From assembly GCF_037031225.1 (NCBI RefSeq), contig NZ_JAYEZN010000001.1:1984001-2048000 (forward strand): 64,000 nucleotides of DNA, read 5' to 3'. Position numbers and translations under genes: made by a program. The notes beneath the pieces are model-generated. The model saw only the letters and a list, made by a program, of their open reading frames with translations. It was not told where the DNA came from and did no database searches. How positions within the stretch are numbered: the stretch's first letter is position 1; each line of letters starts with the position of its first letter. This document shows positions 1 through 8,636 of the stretch, piece by piece. The stretch is from Halorientalis sp. LT38. GTDB lineage: Archaea > Halobacteriota > Halobacteria > Halobacteriales > Haloarculaceae.

Positions 1-22
1 GCAGACGAGCGCGGAGGTGGGC

Positions 23-1546
23 TCAGGCATCGTCCTCGGTGGTGATGTCCGCGGAGAGGCCCTGCGCCATCTGGATGTCTTTGGAGTTGTTCAGCGTCCA
101 CGCGGTGCGGTCGGTGACGGCCTCGATGATCTCGCGGGCAGAGGGGTAGCCGTTGCCGGACTTCTTGACGCCGCCGAAGGGCAACTGGACCTCGGCACCG
201 ATACAGGGGAGGTTGCCGTACGCCAGGCCGAGTTCGGCGTGGTCGCGGTAGTAGTTGATCTGACGGTAATCCTCCGAGACGATGGCGCCCGCCAGTCCGT
301 AGGCGGTGTCGTTCTGGATCTCGACCGCCCGCTCGATGTCGCCCTCGTACTCCAGCAGGGCGACGTGGGGGCCGAACACCTCCTCGCTGGTACAACGGAG
401 GTCCTCGTCGGGGTCGGCCTCGTAGACGAACGGGCCCGCCCAGTGGCCCTCGGCGTGGCCTTCGGGGATCTCCTCGGCGTCGAGTTCCGTCCGGTCGACG
501 AGGACGTTGACGCCCTCCTCGCGGGCGATATCGGCGTACTCGGTGACTTTCTCCCGGTGACCGGCCTCGATGAGCGGACCCATGAACGTCGTTTCGTCGA
601 GCGGGTCGCCGACGGCGACCGAACTCGCGGCCGCGACGAACCGGTCTCTGAACTCCTCGTACACGTCGGTGTGGACGATCAGGCGCTCGCTGGAGACGCA
701 GCGCTGGCCGGTCGTCTTGAACGAGGACATCACCGCCGCGTGGACGGCGATGTCGAGGTCGGCCTCGTCGGTGACGACGATGGCGTTTTTCCCGCCCATC
801 TCACAGGCGACGCGCTTGCCGGACTCGCCGGCGAGGTCGGTGGCGATGCTGTGCCCGACCTCCGCGGAGCCGGTGAAAAGCACCGTGGCCACGTCGTCGG
901 ACTCGACGATGGCGTTGCCGGCGTCGCCGAAGCCCTGCACCATGTTGAACACGCCCGGCGGGATGCCGGCGTCGTCGAACATCTCCGCGATGATCTGGGC
1001 GCACCACGGCGTCTGCTCGGCGGGCTTGAACACGACGGTGTTGCCCTCCACCAGCGCGACGGCCATGTGCCAGTAGGGGATCGCGATGGGGAAGTTCCAC
1101 GGCGTGATACACCCCGTGACGCCGCGGGGTTTCCGGCGCATGTAGGCGTCCTTGGCGGCGATCTCGGAGGGAACGACGTCGCCTTTCGGGTGGCGAGCGT
1201 CGCCGGCGGCCCACTCGACCATGTGTGCGGCCTCGACGACGTCGGCTCGCCCCTCGCTGATCTCTTTCCCGCACTCCCTGGTGACGATCTCCCCGAGTTC
1301 GCCCGTGCGATCACGGAGTTCGTGGTAGACGTCCCACAGGAACTCCGCGCGGTCGATGCGGGAGAGTACCCGCCACTCCTCGTACGCGGCGTCGGCGGCG
1401 TCGACTGCGCTGTCGACGTCCGCCGGCGTGCCGCGTCGGAACTCGCCGAGCCGCTCGCCGGTCGCGGGATTCTCGCTGGTAAAGGTGTCAGTTCCCTTTC
1501 CTGTTACCCACTCGCCGTCGATGTAGTGCTGGTACGTCTCTGTCAT
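23..1546 (-). CDS. Aldehyde dehydrogenase, probable 1-pyrroline-5-carboxylate dehydrogenase
   Basis: NAD(P)-dependent aldehyde dehydrogenase superfamily, 507 residues, the usual full length. Visible landmarks are PWNFP (about residue 149), the cofactor loop FTGSAEVG (224-231), the general-base Glu249 in CEMGGKN and the catalytic Cys283 in GQRCVSSERL. The start at 1546 (MTETYQHYIDGEW) matches the family N-terminus; the longer open frame upstream would run through the operator palindromes. A proline dehydrogenase gene lies 0.9 kb away with an HTH-10 regulator between them, so oxidation of pyrroline-5-carboxylate/glutamate semialdehyde to glutamate is the likely role. The superfamily assignment is firm; the substrate is inferred from context, and succinate-semialdehyde or another aldehyde remains possible. 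Confidence 0.9.
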   Translation of the reverse strand: MTETYQHYIDGEWVTGKGTDTFTSENPATGERLGEFRRGTPADVDSAVDAADAAYEEWRVLSRIDRAEFLWDVYHELRDRTGELGEIVTRECGKEISEGRADVVEAAHMVEWAAGDARHPKGDVVPSEIAAKDAYMRRKPRGVTGCITPWNFPIAIPYWHMAVALVEGNTVVFKPAEQTPWCAQIIAEMFDDAGIPPGVFNMVQGFGDAGNAIVESDDVATVLFTGSAEVGHSIATDLAGESGKRVACEMGGKNAIVVTDEADLDIAVHAAVMSSFKTTGQRCVSSERLIVHTDVYEEFRDRFVAAASSVAVGDPLDETTFMGPLIEAGHREKVTEYADIAREEGVNVLVDRTELDAEEIPEGHAEGHWAGPFVYEADPDEDLRCTSEEVFGPHVALLEYEGDIERAVEIQNDTAYGLAGAIVSEDYRQINYYRDHAELGLAYGNLPCIGAEVQLPFGGVKKSGNGYPSAREIIEAVTDRTAWTLNNSKDIQMAQGLSADITTEDDA

Positions 1547-1583
1547 TGCACTCACTTCCACACTACCGCATGAGGTTCCCCGT

Positions 1584-1597
1584 CCGACCATGGTCGG
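1584..1597. promoter_or_regulatory. Operator-like palindrome, copy 1
   Basis: Perfect 14-bp palindrome CCGACCATGGTCGG in the divergent intergenic region, 38 bp upstream of the aldehyde dehydrogenase start. An identical 14-mer lies 64 bp away (start to start), about six helical turns, which puts both on the same DNA face. Probable binding site for the adjacent HTH-10 regulator (inference). Confidence 0.6.
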
Positions 1598-1647
1598 TTC
1601 GCGGGAAACCCGCCGCAGTCTGTCGGTCTCGCCCGCTATTTCCCCAC

Positions 1648-1661
1648 CCGACCATGGTCGG
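1648..1661. promoter_or_regulatory. Operator-like palindrome, copy 2
   Basis: Second perfect copy of CCGACCATGGTCGG, extended by one matching base each side to CCCGACCATGGTCGGG (1647-1662). It sits 53 bp upstream of the regulator start at 1715. A half-site CCCGACCA occurs at 3307-3314, just upstream of the TATA-like sequence of the proline dehydrogenase gene, which would tie all three genes to one regulator (inference). Confidence 0.6.
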
Positions 1662-1714
1662 GCGGGGGTTTGTGACGTCGACACATACATACACGCATAG
1701 GCTAGTACAGACTC

Positions 1715-2437
1715 ATGGCTGCTATCGACCAGAGATCAACCACACGGCTGACACTCGACCTGTGGCACCCGAACTGCTGGGCGATCGAGGCCACGGAGCG
1801 AACGGCGGGGGGCGTCCTGGCACACGCGATCTACAACTCGCCACGGACGGGTGGCGACGCGCCGACCTCGGTACAGGGACTGTTCACGGCGTACGGCGAC
1901 GACGAGGGCGAGGTCGAAGCCCTCCTCGAGACGATCCGCGACTCCGATCACGCGGGCGAACTCTCGGAGTTACAGGAGCGGTTCGGCCGCGAGCGCAACG
2001 CGCCGGGGAACGTCGTCCGGGAGTTTTTCGTCGAGTACGACCCCGACGACATGATGTGCCCGACGCTGCTCGAGTACGGGTTCGTCCACAGCGCACCGGT
2101 TCGGATCGAAGACGGATCCGAGACGTGGCAGGTCTGTTTCGTCGACGACCGGTCGGAGATCGACGGGTCACTGGAGAAGGTGCGTGAAGCGTCGGGTGCC
2201 GAGGTCAGCGTCGACTCGATCACCACCGGATCCCGGGACGGACCGACCCCGCGTGACCAGCGACTCGACACGCTCACACCCGCACAGCGGCAGGCTTTCG
2301 AACACGCCCGTGATGCCGGCTACTACCAGTGGCCCCGGGAGGCGTCGACCCGTGAGCTAGCCGACGACCTGGGCGTCTCGAAGACGACCCTCCTCGAACA
2401 CCTCCGGAAGGCCGAGGCCAAACTCCTGAACCCCTGA
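1715..2437 (+). CDS. HTH-10 (Bat-type) transcriptional regulator, probable proline catabolism regulator
   Basis: 240 residues. The C-terminal 55 residues form the HTH-10 domain typical of haloarchaeal bacterioopsin-activator-like regulators: LTPAQRQAFEHARDAGYY, then STRELADDLGVSKTTLLEHL. The N-terminal two thirds is the sensor-like beta-rich region usual for the family. Divergent from the aldehyde dehydrogenase gene and convergent with proline dehydrogenase, whose stop lies 5 bp past this stop. That position between the two proline-catabolic genes, with twin palindromes upstream, suggests a local regulator of proline use. Family assignment is firm; the ligand is inferred. Confidence 0.85.
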   Translation: MAAIDQRSTTRLTLDLWHPNCWAIEATERTAGGVLAHAIYNSPRTGGDAPTSVQGLFTAYGDDEGEVEALLETIRDSDHAGELSELQERFGRERNAPGNVVREFFVEYDPDDMMCPTLLEYGFVHSAPVRIEDGSETWQVCFVDDRSEIDGSLEKVREASGAEVSVDSITTGSRDGPTPRDQRLDTLTPAQRQAFEHARDAGYYQWPREASTRELADDLGVSKTTLLEHLRKAEAKLLNP

Positions 2438-2442
2438 CAGGC

Positions 2443-3270
2443 TCACCGACCGACGATGGCGCGCAGCGCGAACAGAGCGTTCTGCTTGCGTTCACGGATA
2501 CGCCGGTAGAAATAAGAGAACCACTTGCTCCCGTAGGGGATGTACTGGTAGACCTCGTACTCCTCGGCGAGGTCGAACTGGGCGCGCTCGCGGACGCCCG
2601 TGAGCATCTGTATCTCGAACGGCGTCCCGTGGTCGGCATGGAGGTCCTGGGCCAGCTCGATCATCGCCGGGTCGTGACTGCCCACGGCGATGCCGTCCTC
2701 GAAGTGCTCGAACATGTAGGTCAGATACTCGCGGTAGGCCTCGTCGACGCGGGCTTTCTCCCTGTAGGCGATCTCGGCGGGTTCGTCGTAGGCCCCTTTC
2801 ACCAGCCGGACCTTCCCCGGGAGGTCGGCGAGTCGTTCGAGGTCCTCGCCCGTTCGTTTGAGGTTCGCCTGGACGCAGACGCCGACGTTCCCGTCCGTCT
2901 CGCGGGCGTGGCGCTCGAAGGCGTCGAGTGTCACGTCGGTCGTCGTGTGGTCTTCCATGTCGATCCAGACGAAACAGTCGGCGGCCGCGACGATCCGCGC
3001 CAGGTTCTCCTCGAAGGCCGCGTCGCCGACCCCCAGCCCGATCTGGCTCGGTTTGACCGAGAGACAGGCGTCGGTCTCGCGCTCGGCCAGTGCGTTCGCG
3101 AGGTCGACGTACGCGTCGGCGTCGGCGTCCGCGTTCTCGCGTTCCTCGTAGTGTTCGCCGAGCAGGTTCAGGATGCCGTGGACGCCACGGGCGTTCAGGT
3201 CGTCGACGTGATCAATCGCCGCCGCGGCCGTCTCGCCCGCCACGAAATTACTGGCGATCGGGGGAATCAT
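2443..3270 (-). CDS. Proline dehydrogenase
   Basis: FAD-dependent oxidation of L-proline to pyrroline-5-carboxylate. The 275-residue monofunctional protein has the TIM-barrel signatures of the family: SVKPSQIGLG, VWIDMEDHTTTD, CVQANLKRT, VRLVKGAYDEP, and the C-terminal YIPYGSKWFSYFYRRIRERK helix carrying the conserved paired arginines. The start at 3270 (MIPPIASNFVAG) fits the family; a longer frame to 3411 would overrun the TATA-like GATATAGG region. Works with the aldehyde dehydrogenase at the left edge to convert proline to glutamate. Confidence 0.93.
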   Translation of the reverse strand: MIPPIASNFVAGETAAAAIDHVDDLNARGVHGILNLLGEHYEERENADADADAYVDLANALAERETDACLSVKPSQIGLGVGDAAFEENLARIVAAADCFVWIDMEDHTTTDVTLDAFERHARETDGNVGVCVQANLKRTGEDLERLADLPGKVRLVKGAYDEPAEIAYREKARVDEAYREYLTYMFEHFEDGIAVGSHDPAMIELAQDLHADHGTPFEIQMLTGVRERAQFDLAEEYEVYQYIPYGSKWFSYFYRRIRERKQNALFALRAIVGR

Positions 3271-3331
3271 ACGTCCCCGGAGGCGCCAGACGCACCTATA
3301 TCGAGACCCGACCAAATAGTTCTGTCTCCGC

Positions 3332-3793
3332 GTGTCAGAAAGGAAGAAACACAGCGAGGGCGGCGTCTCGGAGATGAACGGGTCGGGGGCCGACGCCTGG
3401 CTGTTCGTCACCTACCAGGCCGAGTACGCCACGATGGTCAACGAGATGTTCTCGAGCGGCTACGAGTCGCAGTTCTACGGGCCGACCGCGTGTGCGGCCT
3501 ACGCCTTCGACTGCGTGATCAACGCGGCGCTGTCCATCCAGGCGGCCGAGGAGTTCACCGGCGCGGCGCTGGGCGACGTCGTCCGCGACGTGACCCGACA
3601 CGAGGGCCAGCAGGTGACCACCTTCGAGGCGGCCAACGAGATCCTCGCCGACGGCGGCGGTCCGTCGGACGTGGACTACCAGGGCGTCAGCGGCCCGATC
3701 GACTTCGACGAGAACGGCGATCCGGTCGGGTTCCTGCCGATTCTGGAGGGACAGGATCACAGCTACGAGGGCATCGGCTTCATCGAGTCCTGA
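3332..3793 (+). pseudogene. Remnant of branched-chain amino-acid ABC substrate-binding protein
   Basis: The 153-residue frame resembles only the C-terminal third of haloarchaeal LivJ-type binding proteins. ADAWLFVTYQAEYATMV and FSSGYESQFYG are followed directly by AYAFDCVINAALSIQ, a segment that in intact homologues lies many residues further on; the end VSGPIDFDENGDPVGFLPI is typical. There is no signal peptide or N-terminal lobe, so the gene appears 5'-truncated with an internal deletion. It reads open, so a short product cannot be excluded. GTG at 3332 or ATG at 3374 could start it. Homology is from memory of the family, not a search. Confidence 0.6.
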
Positions 3794-3801
3794 GCCCAGC
3801 G

Positions 3802-3888
3802 ATGGTACTCGACCTCGTCGCGAGCGGACTCGTCTTCAGCAGTAACATCGTCCTCGGCAGCATCGGGCTCGTCGCGTCGGACCGCTGA
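3802..3888 (+). pseudogene. Remnant N-terminus of LivH-type permease
   Basis: A 28-codon open frame starting 9 bp after the binding-protein remnant. Its residues LVASGLVFSSNIVLGSIGL resemble the first membrane helix of LivH-type branched-chain amino-acid permeases, then a stop follows. Gene order (binding protein, then permease) matches an intact liv operon, supporting the idea that this stretch is one operon deleted from both ends. Confidence 0.4.
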
Positions 3889-3960
3889 TACCCGCGGTCC
3901 CCGTCCGCGACCGCCTCGCTCCGATATCGGTATCAATCGTGGTAACGGCGGCGAACGCTG

Positions 3961-6900
3961 ATGTACATCGAGTGCCAGGTTCGGACAATGACGGTGTCGG
4001 ACCCGATCGCGCGCGACCGACTCCCCGAGACGGTCGTCTACTACGACGACGACTTTCCGGCCGCGCCGGCCGAGCTGCGGCGGGGGATCGAGGACGCGTC
4101 GTCGCTGTCCCTCGCCGCGTTCGAGTCGCTTTCGGGTCGCGGCGAGTCCGCCGGGTCCGACGAGGCGCACCTGACGCTCGTGTTCACCGAGCGGGTGCCG
4201 GCTGACGCGGCCGCGCTGACTGCCGGGCGGGCCATCTGGGTCACGACCGAGGCGGCCGTCGTGACCGCGGGGCTGGACGCCGGCGCGACCGACGTGTTCC
4301 ACTGGTCGCCGGCCGACGGCTGGGACGTGCTGGCAGCGAAGCTCGGCCACCGGCTGGACGGGGTCGGGGGCCCGAGCGCCACCGACGACCACGCCGTCCC
4401 CGACCGGGCGCTCCAGCGGATCAGCGACGGGGTGCTGGCACTGGACGACCGATTCCGGATCACCTACCTGAACGACGCGATGGCGGCACTACTCCGGGAC
4501 GCCGACGGTGACGTCCTTGGGGACAGGCTCTGGGACCGCCTCCCGCCGGCGGTGACGGAGGACCTGCGACCGGCCCTCGAACGCGCGATGGACGCGGGAG
4601 AGACCGTCACCACGGAGTTCCAGGCGCCGGCGACGGCGCAGTGGTTCGAGGTGACGGCCTACCCCTCGGCGGCGGGGCTGTCGCTGTACGGCCGGGAGAT
4701 CACCGAGCGCAAACAGCGCGAGATCCAGCAGGCCCGGTACGAGCACCTCGTCGAGACCGTCGGGGACGCGGTCTACCTCCTCGACGCCGAGGGCCGGTTC
4801 ACCTACGTCAACGACGCGCTCTGTGCGATGACGGGCTACGACCGCGACGACCTCCTCGGGTCGTCCGTCCACATCATCAAGGACGACGGGACAGTCGCGG
4901 AAGCCGAGGACGCGCTGCGTGACCTGCTCCGGGAACAGGCCGACAGCGACGGGATGCCGATCGCCAAACTGGACGTGGAACTCGTCACGGCCGACGACGG
5001 GACCGTCCCCGCCACGGACCGGATGACGCTGCGCCCGCTCTCCGAAGACGGCGAGTTCACGGGGACGGTCGGTACGCTCCGGGACGTGAGCCGACAGCGC
5101 CGCCGCCATGACGTCCTCTCGGGCATCCTCGCGGCGACCCAGGACATGATGGCCGCCACGACGACCGACGAGGTCGCGCGGCAGGTGGTCGACACCGTCG
5201 TCGACGTCTTCGGGTTCGACCTGGTCGCCGTCCACGAACACGACGCCGAGACCGACCGTCTGGTTCCCGTGGCCACGTCCGACGGCGGCGACGAAACCTC
5301 GACCGAGCGGCCGGCCTACGCCCTCGAAGAGGGGCCGGTCGGAACCGCCTACACCGAGGACCGCCTCGTCGTGCAGGAGGCCCGCTCCGGGCTGGACGAC
5401 TGGGACCGCGGCGGCGTCGAGGTCGGCGGCTACTGCCCGATCGGCGATACCCGCACGCTCAGTTTCGGCACGCGTGACGAGGCGGGGTTCACCGACGACG
5501 ACGAACGGCTGATCGAGTTGCTCGCCGAGACCGCCGCCGCGGCCTTCGAGGGGGTCACTCGCGAGGAGGAGCGCCGGCGCTACGAGGCCGTCATCGAGGC
5601 CGCCGAGGACAAGCTGTTCACGCTCGACGACGACGGCCGCATCACGCTCGCGACGGAGCAGTTCGCCGAGAGCGTCGGCGCGGACCGCGAGGCGCTTGCC
5701 GGCCGGGAGATCGGCGAGTTCCTCGCCGACACCGAGGCGGCCGCCGCCGTCGCGGACCTCGAGACCGCCGCGGACGTCGAGACCGATCTGCGAACCCGGG
5801 ACGGCGAGGCCGTCCCCAGCCGGATCCGGACCGCCCGCTTCTCCAGTCCGTACGGGGACGGCGTCGTCGGGACGGTCCGGGACCTCTCGGCGCTGCGGTC
5901 GGCCCAGCAGGCGGCCTCGCGCAACCGCCAGCGGTTCACCGAGCTGTTCGAGACGCTCTCCGACCCCGTCGCCGACGTCGAGTACGGCCCCGACGGCGCG
6001 GTCGTCAGCCGGGCGAACGCCGCCTTCGCCGCCCTGTGTGACGAGCGGGACCGCTCCCTCGTCGACCGGCCGCTGGCGGCGGTGCGCCAGGCGCTGCCGG
6101 AGTCCATCGCGGCCGCCCTCGACCCCGTCACGTCGCCCGGCGCGAGCGTCGAGACGGCGGTGAGCACGCAGACGGGCGCCGAGCGCAAGCGGTTCGTCCT
6201 GAAGACGGTGCCCTACGAGAGCACGGACGGTCAGCGGGCCTTCGTCGTCCTCACGGACGTGACGGACCTCGCCCAGCGCGAGACCCACCTGCAGGTGCTC
6301 CACCGCCTGCTCCGGCACAACCTCCGCAACGAGACGACGGTCATCCAGGGGTACGCGGAGGCGATCGTCCAGCGGGAGACGAACGCGGAGATCGGGGACT
6401 TCGCCCGCCAGATCTTCGAGGCGAGTTCGTCGCTCGTCGAGGCCGCCGACACCGCACGGACGATCCAGCGCGTCCTCGAGATGGACGCCGAGGACGTCGA
6501 ATCGGTCCCGGTCGAGCGTGCGGCCGAGCAGATCGACGCCGACGTCCTCGCGGATTACCCCGAGGCCGACGCGACGCTCGCGAACGAGGCGACGGGGACC
6601 GTGTCGTTCAGCCACCACCTGCTGGTCGGCATCGCGGAACTCGTCGACAACGCCGTCGAGCACAGCTCGACGAGCAGTCGGACGGGGTCCGACGACGCTA
6701 TCGAACACGTGGGCGGTGACGCTCCCAGCGTCGCCGTCGAACTCGCCGACGCGCCGGACTCGAACGCCGTGTGTCTCCGCGTCAGTGACGACGGCCCCGG
6801 GATGCCCGAGTCGGAGTGGGAAGTCGTGGCTGGCGAGCAGGAGATCACGCAGCTCCAGCACACCCAGGGGCTGGGCCTGTGGCTCGTCCGGTGGGTCGTC

Positions 6901-6978
6901 GACAAACACAGCGGCGATCTCGCGCTGGAACGGAGCGGCGAGGACGGGACGACCGTCGCGATCAGGCTCCCCCGCTGA
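3961..6978 (+). CDS. Multi-PAS/GAF sensor histidine kinase
   Basis: 1005-residue cytosolic sensor kinase; no membrane segments are visible. Order: a degenerate receiver-like N-terminus (to about 145), PAS (150-250), PAS (260-375), GAF (385-535), PAS (540-650), PAS (655-775), then the kinase core. The phosphoacceptor is probably His786 in LRHNLRNE, a haloarchaeal variant of HisKA. ATP-binding boxes follow: ELVDNAVEHS, SDDGPGMPE and GLGLWLV. An alternative start is Met10 at 3988. No response-regulator gene is adjacent, so the partner is unknown. It ends 5 bp before the convergent gene to its right. Confidence 0.9.
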   Translation: MYIECQVRTMTVSDPIARDRLPETVVYYDDDFPAAPAELRRGIEDASSLSLAAFESLSGRGESAGSDEAHLTLVFTERVPADAAALTAGRAIWVTTEAAVVTAGLDAGATDVFHWSPADGWDVLAAKLGHRLDGVGGPSATDDHAVPDRALQRISDGVLALDDRFRITYLNDAMAALLRDADGDVLGDRLWDRLPPAVTEDLRPALERAMDAGETVTTEFQAPATAQWFEVTAYPSAAGLSLYGREITERKQREIQQARYEHLVETVGDAVYLLDAEGRFTYVNDALCAMTGYDRDDLLGSSVHIIKDDGTVAEAEDALRDLLREQADSDGMPIAKLDVELVTADDGTVPATDRMTLRPLSEDGEFTGTVGTLRDVSRQRRRHDVLSGILAATQDMMAATTTDEVARQVVDTVVDVFGFDLVAVHEHDAETDRLVPVATSDGGDETSTERPAYALEEGPVGTAYTEDRLVVQEARSGLDDWDRGGVEVGGYCPIGDTRTLSFGTRDEAGFTDDDERLIELLAETAAAAFEGVTREEERRRYEAVIEAAEDKLFTLDDDGRITLATEQFAESVGADREALAGREIGEFLADTEAAAAVADLETAADVETDLRTRDGEAVPSRIRTARFSSPYGDGVVGTVRDLSALRSAQQAASRNRQRFTELFETLSDPVADVEYGPDGAVVSRANAAFAALCDERDRSLVDRPLAAVRQALPESIAAALDPVTSPGASVETAVSTQTGAERKRFVLKTVPYESTDGQRAFVVLTDVTDLAQRETHLQVLHRLLRHNLRNETTVIQGYAEAIVQRETNAEIGDFARQIFEASSSLVEAADTARTIQRVLEMDAEDVESVPVERAAEQIDADVLADYPEADATLANEATGTVSFSHHLLVGIAELVDNAVEHSSTSSRTGSDDAIEHVGGDAPSVAVELADAPDSNAVCLRVSDDGPGMPESEWEVVAGEQEITQLQHTQGLGLWLVRWVVDKHSGDLALERSGEDGTTVAIRLPR

Positions 6979-6982
6979 GAAC

Positions 6983-8242
6983 CTAGGTCGAGCGGAACCG
7001 GTCGAGCGGTTGCCGGAGCGCCCACTCGTCGGTTCCTGGATCGAGGTTCGAGGGCTCGGTGCCGGTCTCGGTCACGATGCCGGCGTGATACAGCATCGTC
7101 TTGAGCTGAAAGACCGTCGGGGAGTGGTAGACGTCGCCGTCGTCGAGCGCCGCGGACCGTAGCTCACCCTCCCCCGTCAGGACCCGCTGGCGTACGTCGT
7201 CGGTCCCCCGAACGAATAGCTCGATCGTGAAGGTCGGCTGGGTCCCGTGGCAGTACTCGACCAGCTGGACGAGCGAGGGAGAGGGCTCGCCGTCGTCGAC
7301 CAGCCGCTGGAGCCGGTCGACCAGGAACTTCGTCGCCGGGTATCGGTAGACCACCCGGCGGGTCAGCTGTCCCCACCGCGGCGCGAGGTCGCAGAACCGC
7401 TTGCGGGAGCGCTTCCAGTCCCGGAAGGCGTCGAGGGCGGCGTTGACCGACCCGTACTCCCCGAGTGCGAACCGGACGACCTCCTCGCCGAGTGGCGTCA
7501 GCCGCGGACCCGCGGGCCGGTCGTCGATCAGGTCGAGAAACGCGGCGCCGGTCCGGGCCGCATCGGTCGCGCCGACCACGCGTTCGGCGAGCAGCGTCTC
7601 GGTATCCCTACCGTGGACGAGCGCCAGCGGGTAGGCGAGGTAGTTCTTCGGGTGGTTCAGGCCGAAGTTGCGGTCCGCGACGCCCTGGGCGCTGGCCTGG
7701 AACCGGATAGCGTCGGCCTCGCCGGACTGTCGGGTGCCGACGACGCGGGGTCGAACCGCGGGCGTGACCGAACCGCTCTCGGCGACGGCGAGGACGCCCA
7801 CGTTCAGCTCCCGGGCGAGCGTCGTCGCCGACGGCGGGATCGACTCGGCGGGCGCGGCGACGAACGCGACGTTGGCCTCGTGGAGCCGGTCGTAGGCCTG
7901 GACGATCCCGCGCTCGACCGCGGCCGTGCCGGTTCCGCGTTCGGTCTCACCTTTGGCCTCCACGACGGCCAGCGGCGGCTGGTCACCGACCCGGTCGACG
8001 GCCAGCAGGTCGTTCTCGAGGTCGGGAACGCCCACGAGATCGGGGTACCCCGAGCCGACGCGGACGTGGTTGAACGGCGCCAGCTGATCCTGCACGTCGG
8101 CGTCGATGGGGCGGTCGTCGATCCAGCGCTCCTGGGCGAACTGGGTGTCGGCGACGGCGTAGGTTTCGTCCCCCTCGTCGGGGAACAGCCGCGCTTTGGC
8201 GTGGGCGAGGACGTGCGGTTCCGTCAGCGCGGCTGTCGCCAT
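6983..8242 (-). CDS. Uncharacterised protein with PD-(D/E)XK-like nuclease motif
   Basis: 419 residues, not recognised as a named family. Residues 66-97 hold a plausible PD-(D/E)XK core: GYPDLVG with Asp68, then a short variable stretch, then LAVVEAKGE with Glu95 and Lys97. This arrangement occurs in restriction-type and recombination nucleases. The C-terminal half is helical and charged (FRDWKRSRKRFCDLAPRWGQL) and could bind nucleic acid or a partner. Composition matches the surrounding chromosome, and there is no methyltransferase or helicase next to it, so it looks like a resident haloarchaeal gene rather than a recent arrival. Confidence 0.7.
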   Translation of the reverse strand: MATAALTEPHVLAHAKARLFPDEGDETYAVADTQFAQERWIDDRPIDADVQDQLAPFNHVRVGSGYPDLVGVPDLENDLLAVDRVGDQPPLAVVEAKGETERGTGTAAVERGIVQAYDRLHEANVAFVAAPAESIPPSATTLARELNVGVLAVAESGSVTPAVRPRVVGTRQSGEADAIRFQASAQGVADRNFGLNHPKNYLAYPLALVHGRDTETLLAERVVGATDAARTGAAFLDLIDDRPAGPRLTPLGEEVVRFALGEYGSVNAALDAFRDWKRSRKRFCDLAPRWGQLTRRVVYRYPATKFLVDRLQRLVDDGEPSPSLVQLVEYCHGTQPTFTIELFVRGTDDVRQRVLTGEGELRSAALDDGDVYHSPTVFQLKTMLYHAGIVTETGTEPSNLDPGTDEWALRQPLDRFRST

Positions 8243-8305
8243 GACTGTGCATGGCGTGGCCGGGTCTTGAAAACTGCGACGAGAACGGCGGTGTGACCGT
8301 CGTCC

Positions 8306-8470
8306 TCAGGAGAGGTCCGGGACGATGGGTGCGTCGAGTTCCGCGAGTACCAGGCGGTCGTTCGAGGCCTTTGTCGTGCGTCCGCCGTCGGTGTGGACGC
8401 GTCGCGTCGGCATCTCCGGAACCAATGGGGCTGGTCGACCGTCGGGGTCTGTCGATTGTCGCTCTCGCAT
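8306..8470 (-). CDS. Possible small protein (54 aa)
   Basis: Short frame beginning MRERQSTD and ending IVPDLS. In favour: an upstream TATA-like TTTATTA (8521-8527 on the reverse strand) and an inverted repeat ACGGAC-N5-GTCCGT (8481-8497) 11 bp upstream, near the expected transcription start. Against: no recognisable domain and no obvious family. The rest of the 394-bp gap 8243-8636 shows nothing else coding. Confidence 0.3.
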   Translation of the reverse strand: MRERQSTDPDGRPAPLVPEMPTRRVHTDGGRTTKASNDRLVLAELDAPIVPDLS

Positions 8471-8480
8471 AGTGGTACTC

Positions 8481-8497
8481 ACGGACTCGTGGTCCGT
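8481..8497. promoter_or_regulatory. Inverted repeat, possible repressor site
   Basis: Perfect 6+5+6 inverted repeat ACGGAC/GTCCGT between a TATA-like element at 8521-8527 and the candidate start of the small reverse-strand gene. It would overlap the transcription start, a position typical for repression. No second copy was seen nearby. Confidence 0.35.
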
Positions 8498-8636
8498 ACA
8501 CCATCGGTCTACGGCCAGGATAATAAACGTCATGGTCTTTCATTACGTTAGTGAGTCACTACCACGGTCGGCGTTTCACCTCCGCTGGTCGGCCCCGAGC
8601 GCAGTGGTTATGCCCCTCGCAGTCCTCCCGTCGGTG

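Noticed and set aside
4489-6909. 806-codon open frame antisense to the multi-PAS kinase
   Set aside because: High-GC shadow frame. The forward strand has continuous domain homology and the antisense translation has no recognisable domain and biased composition.
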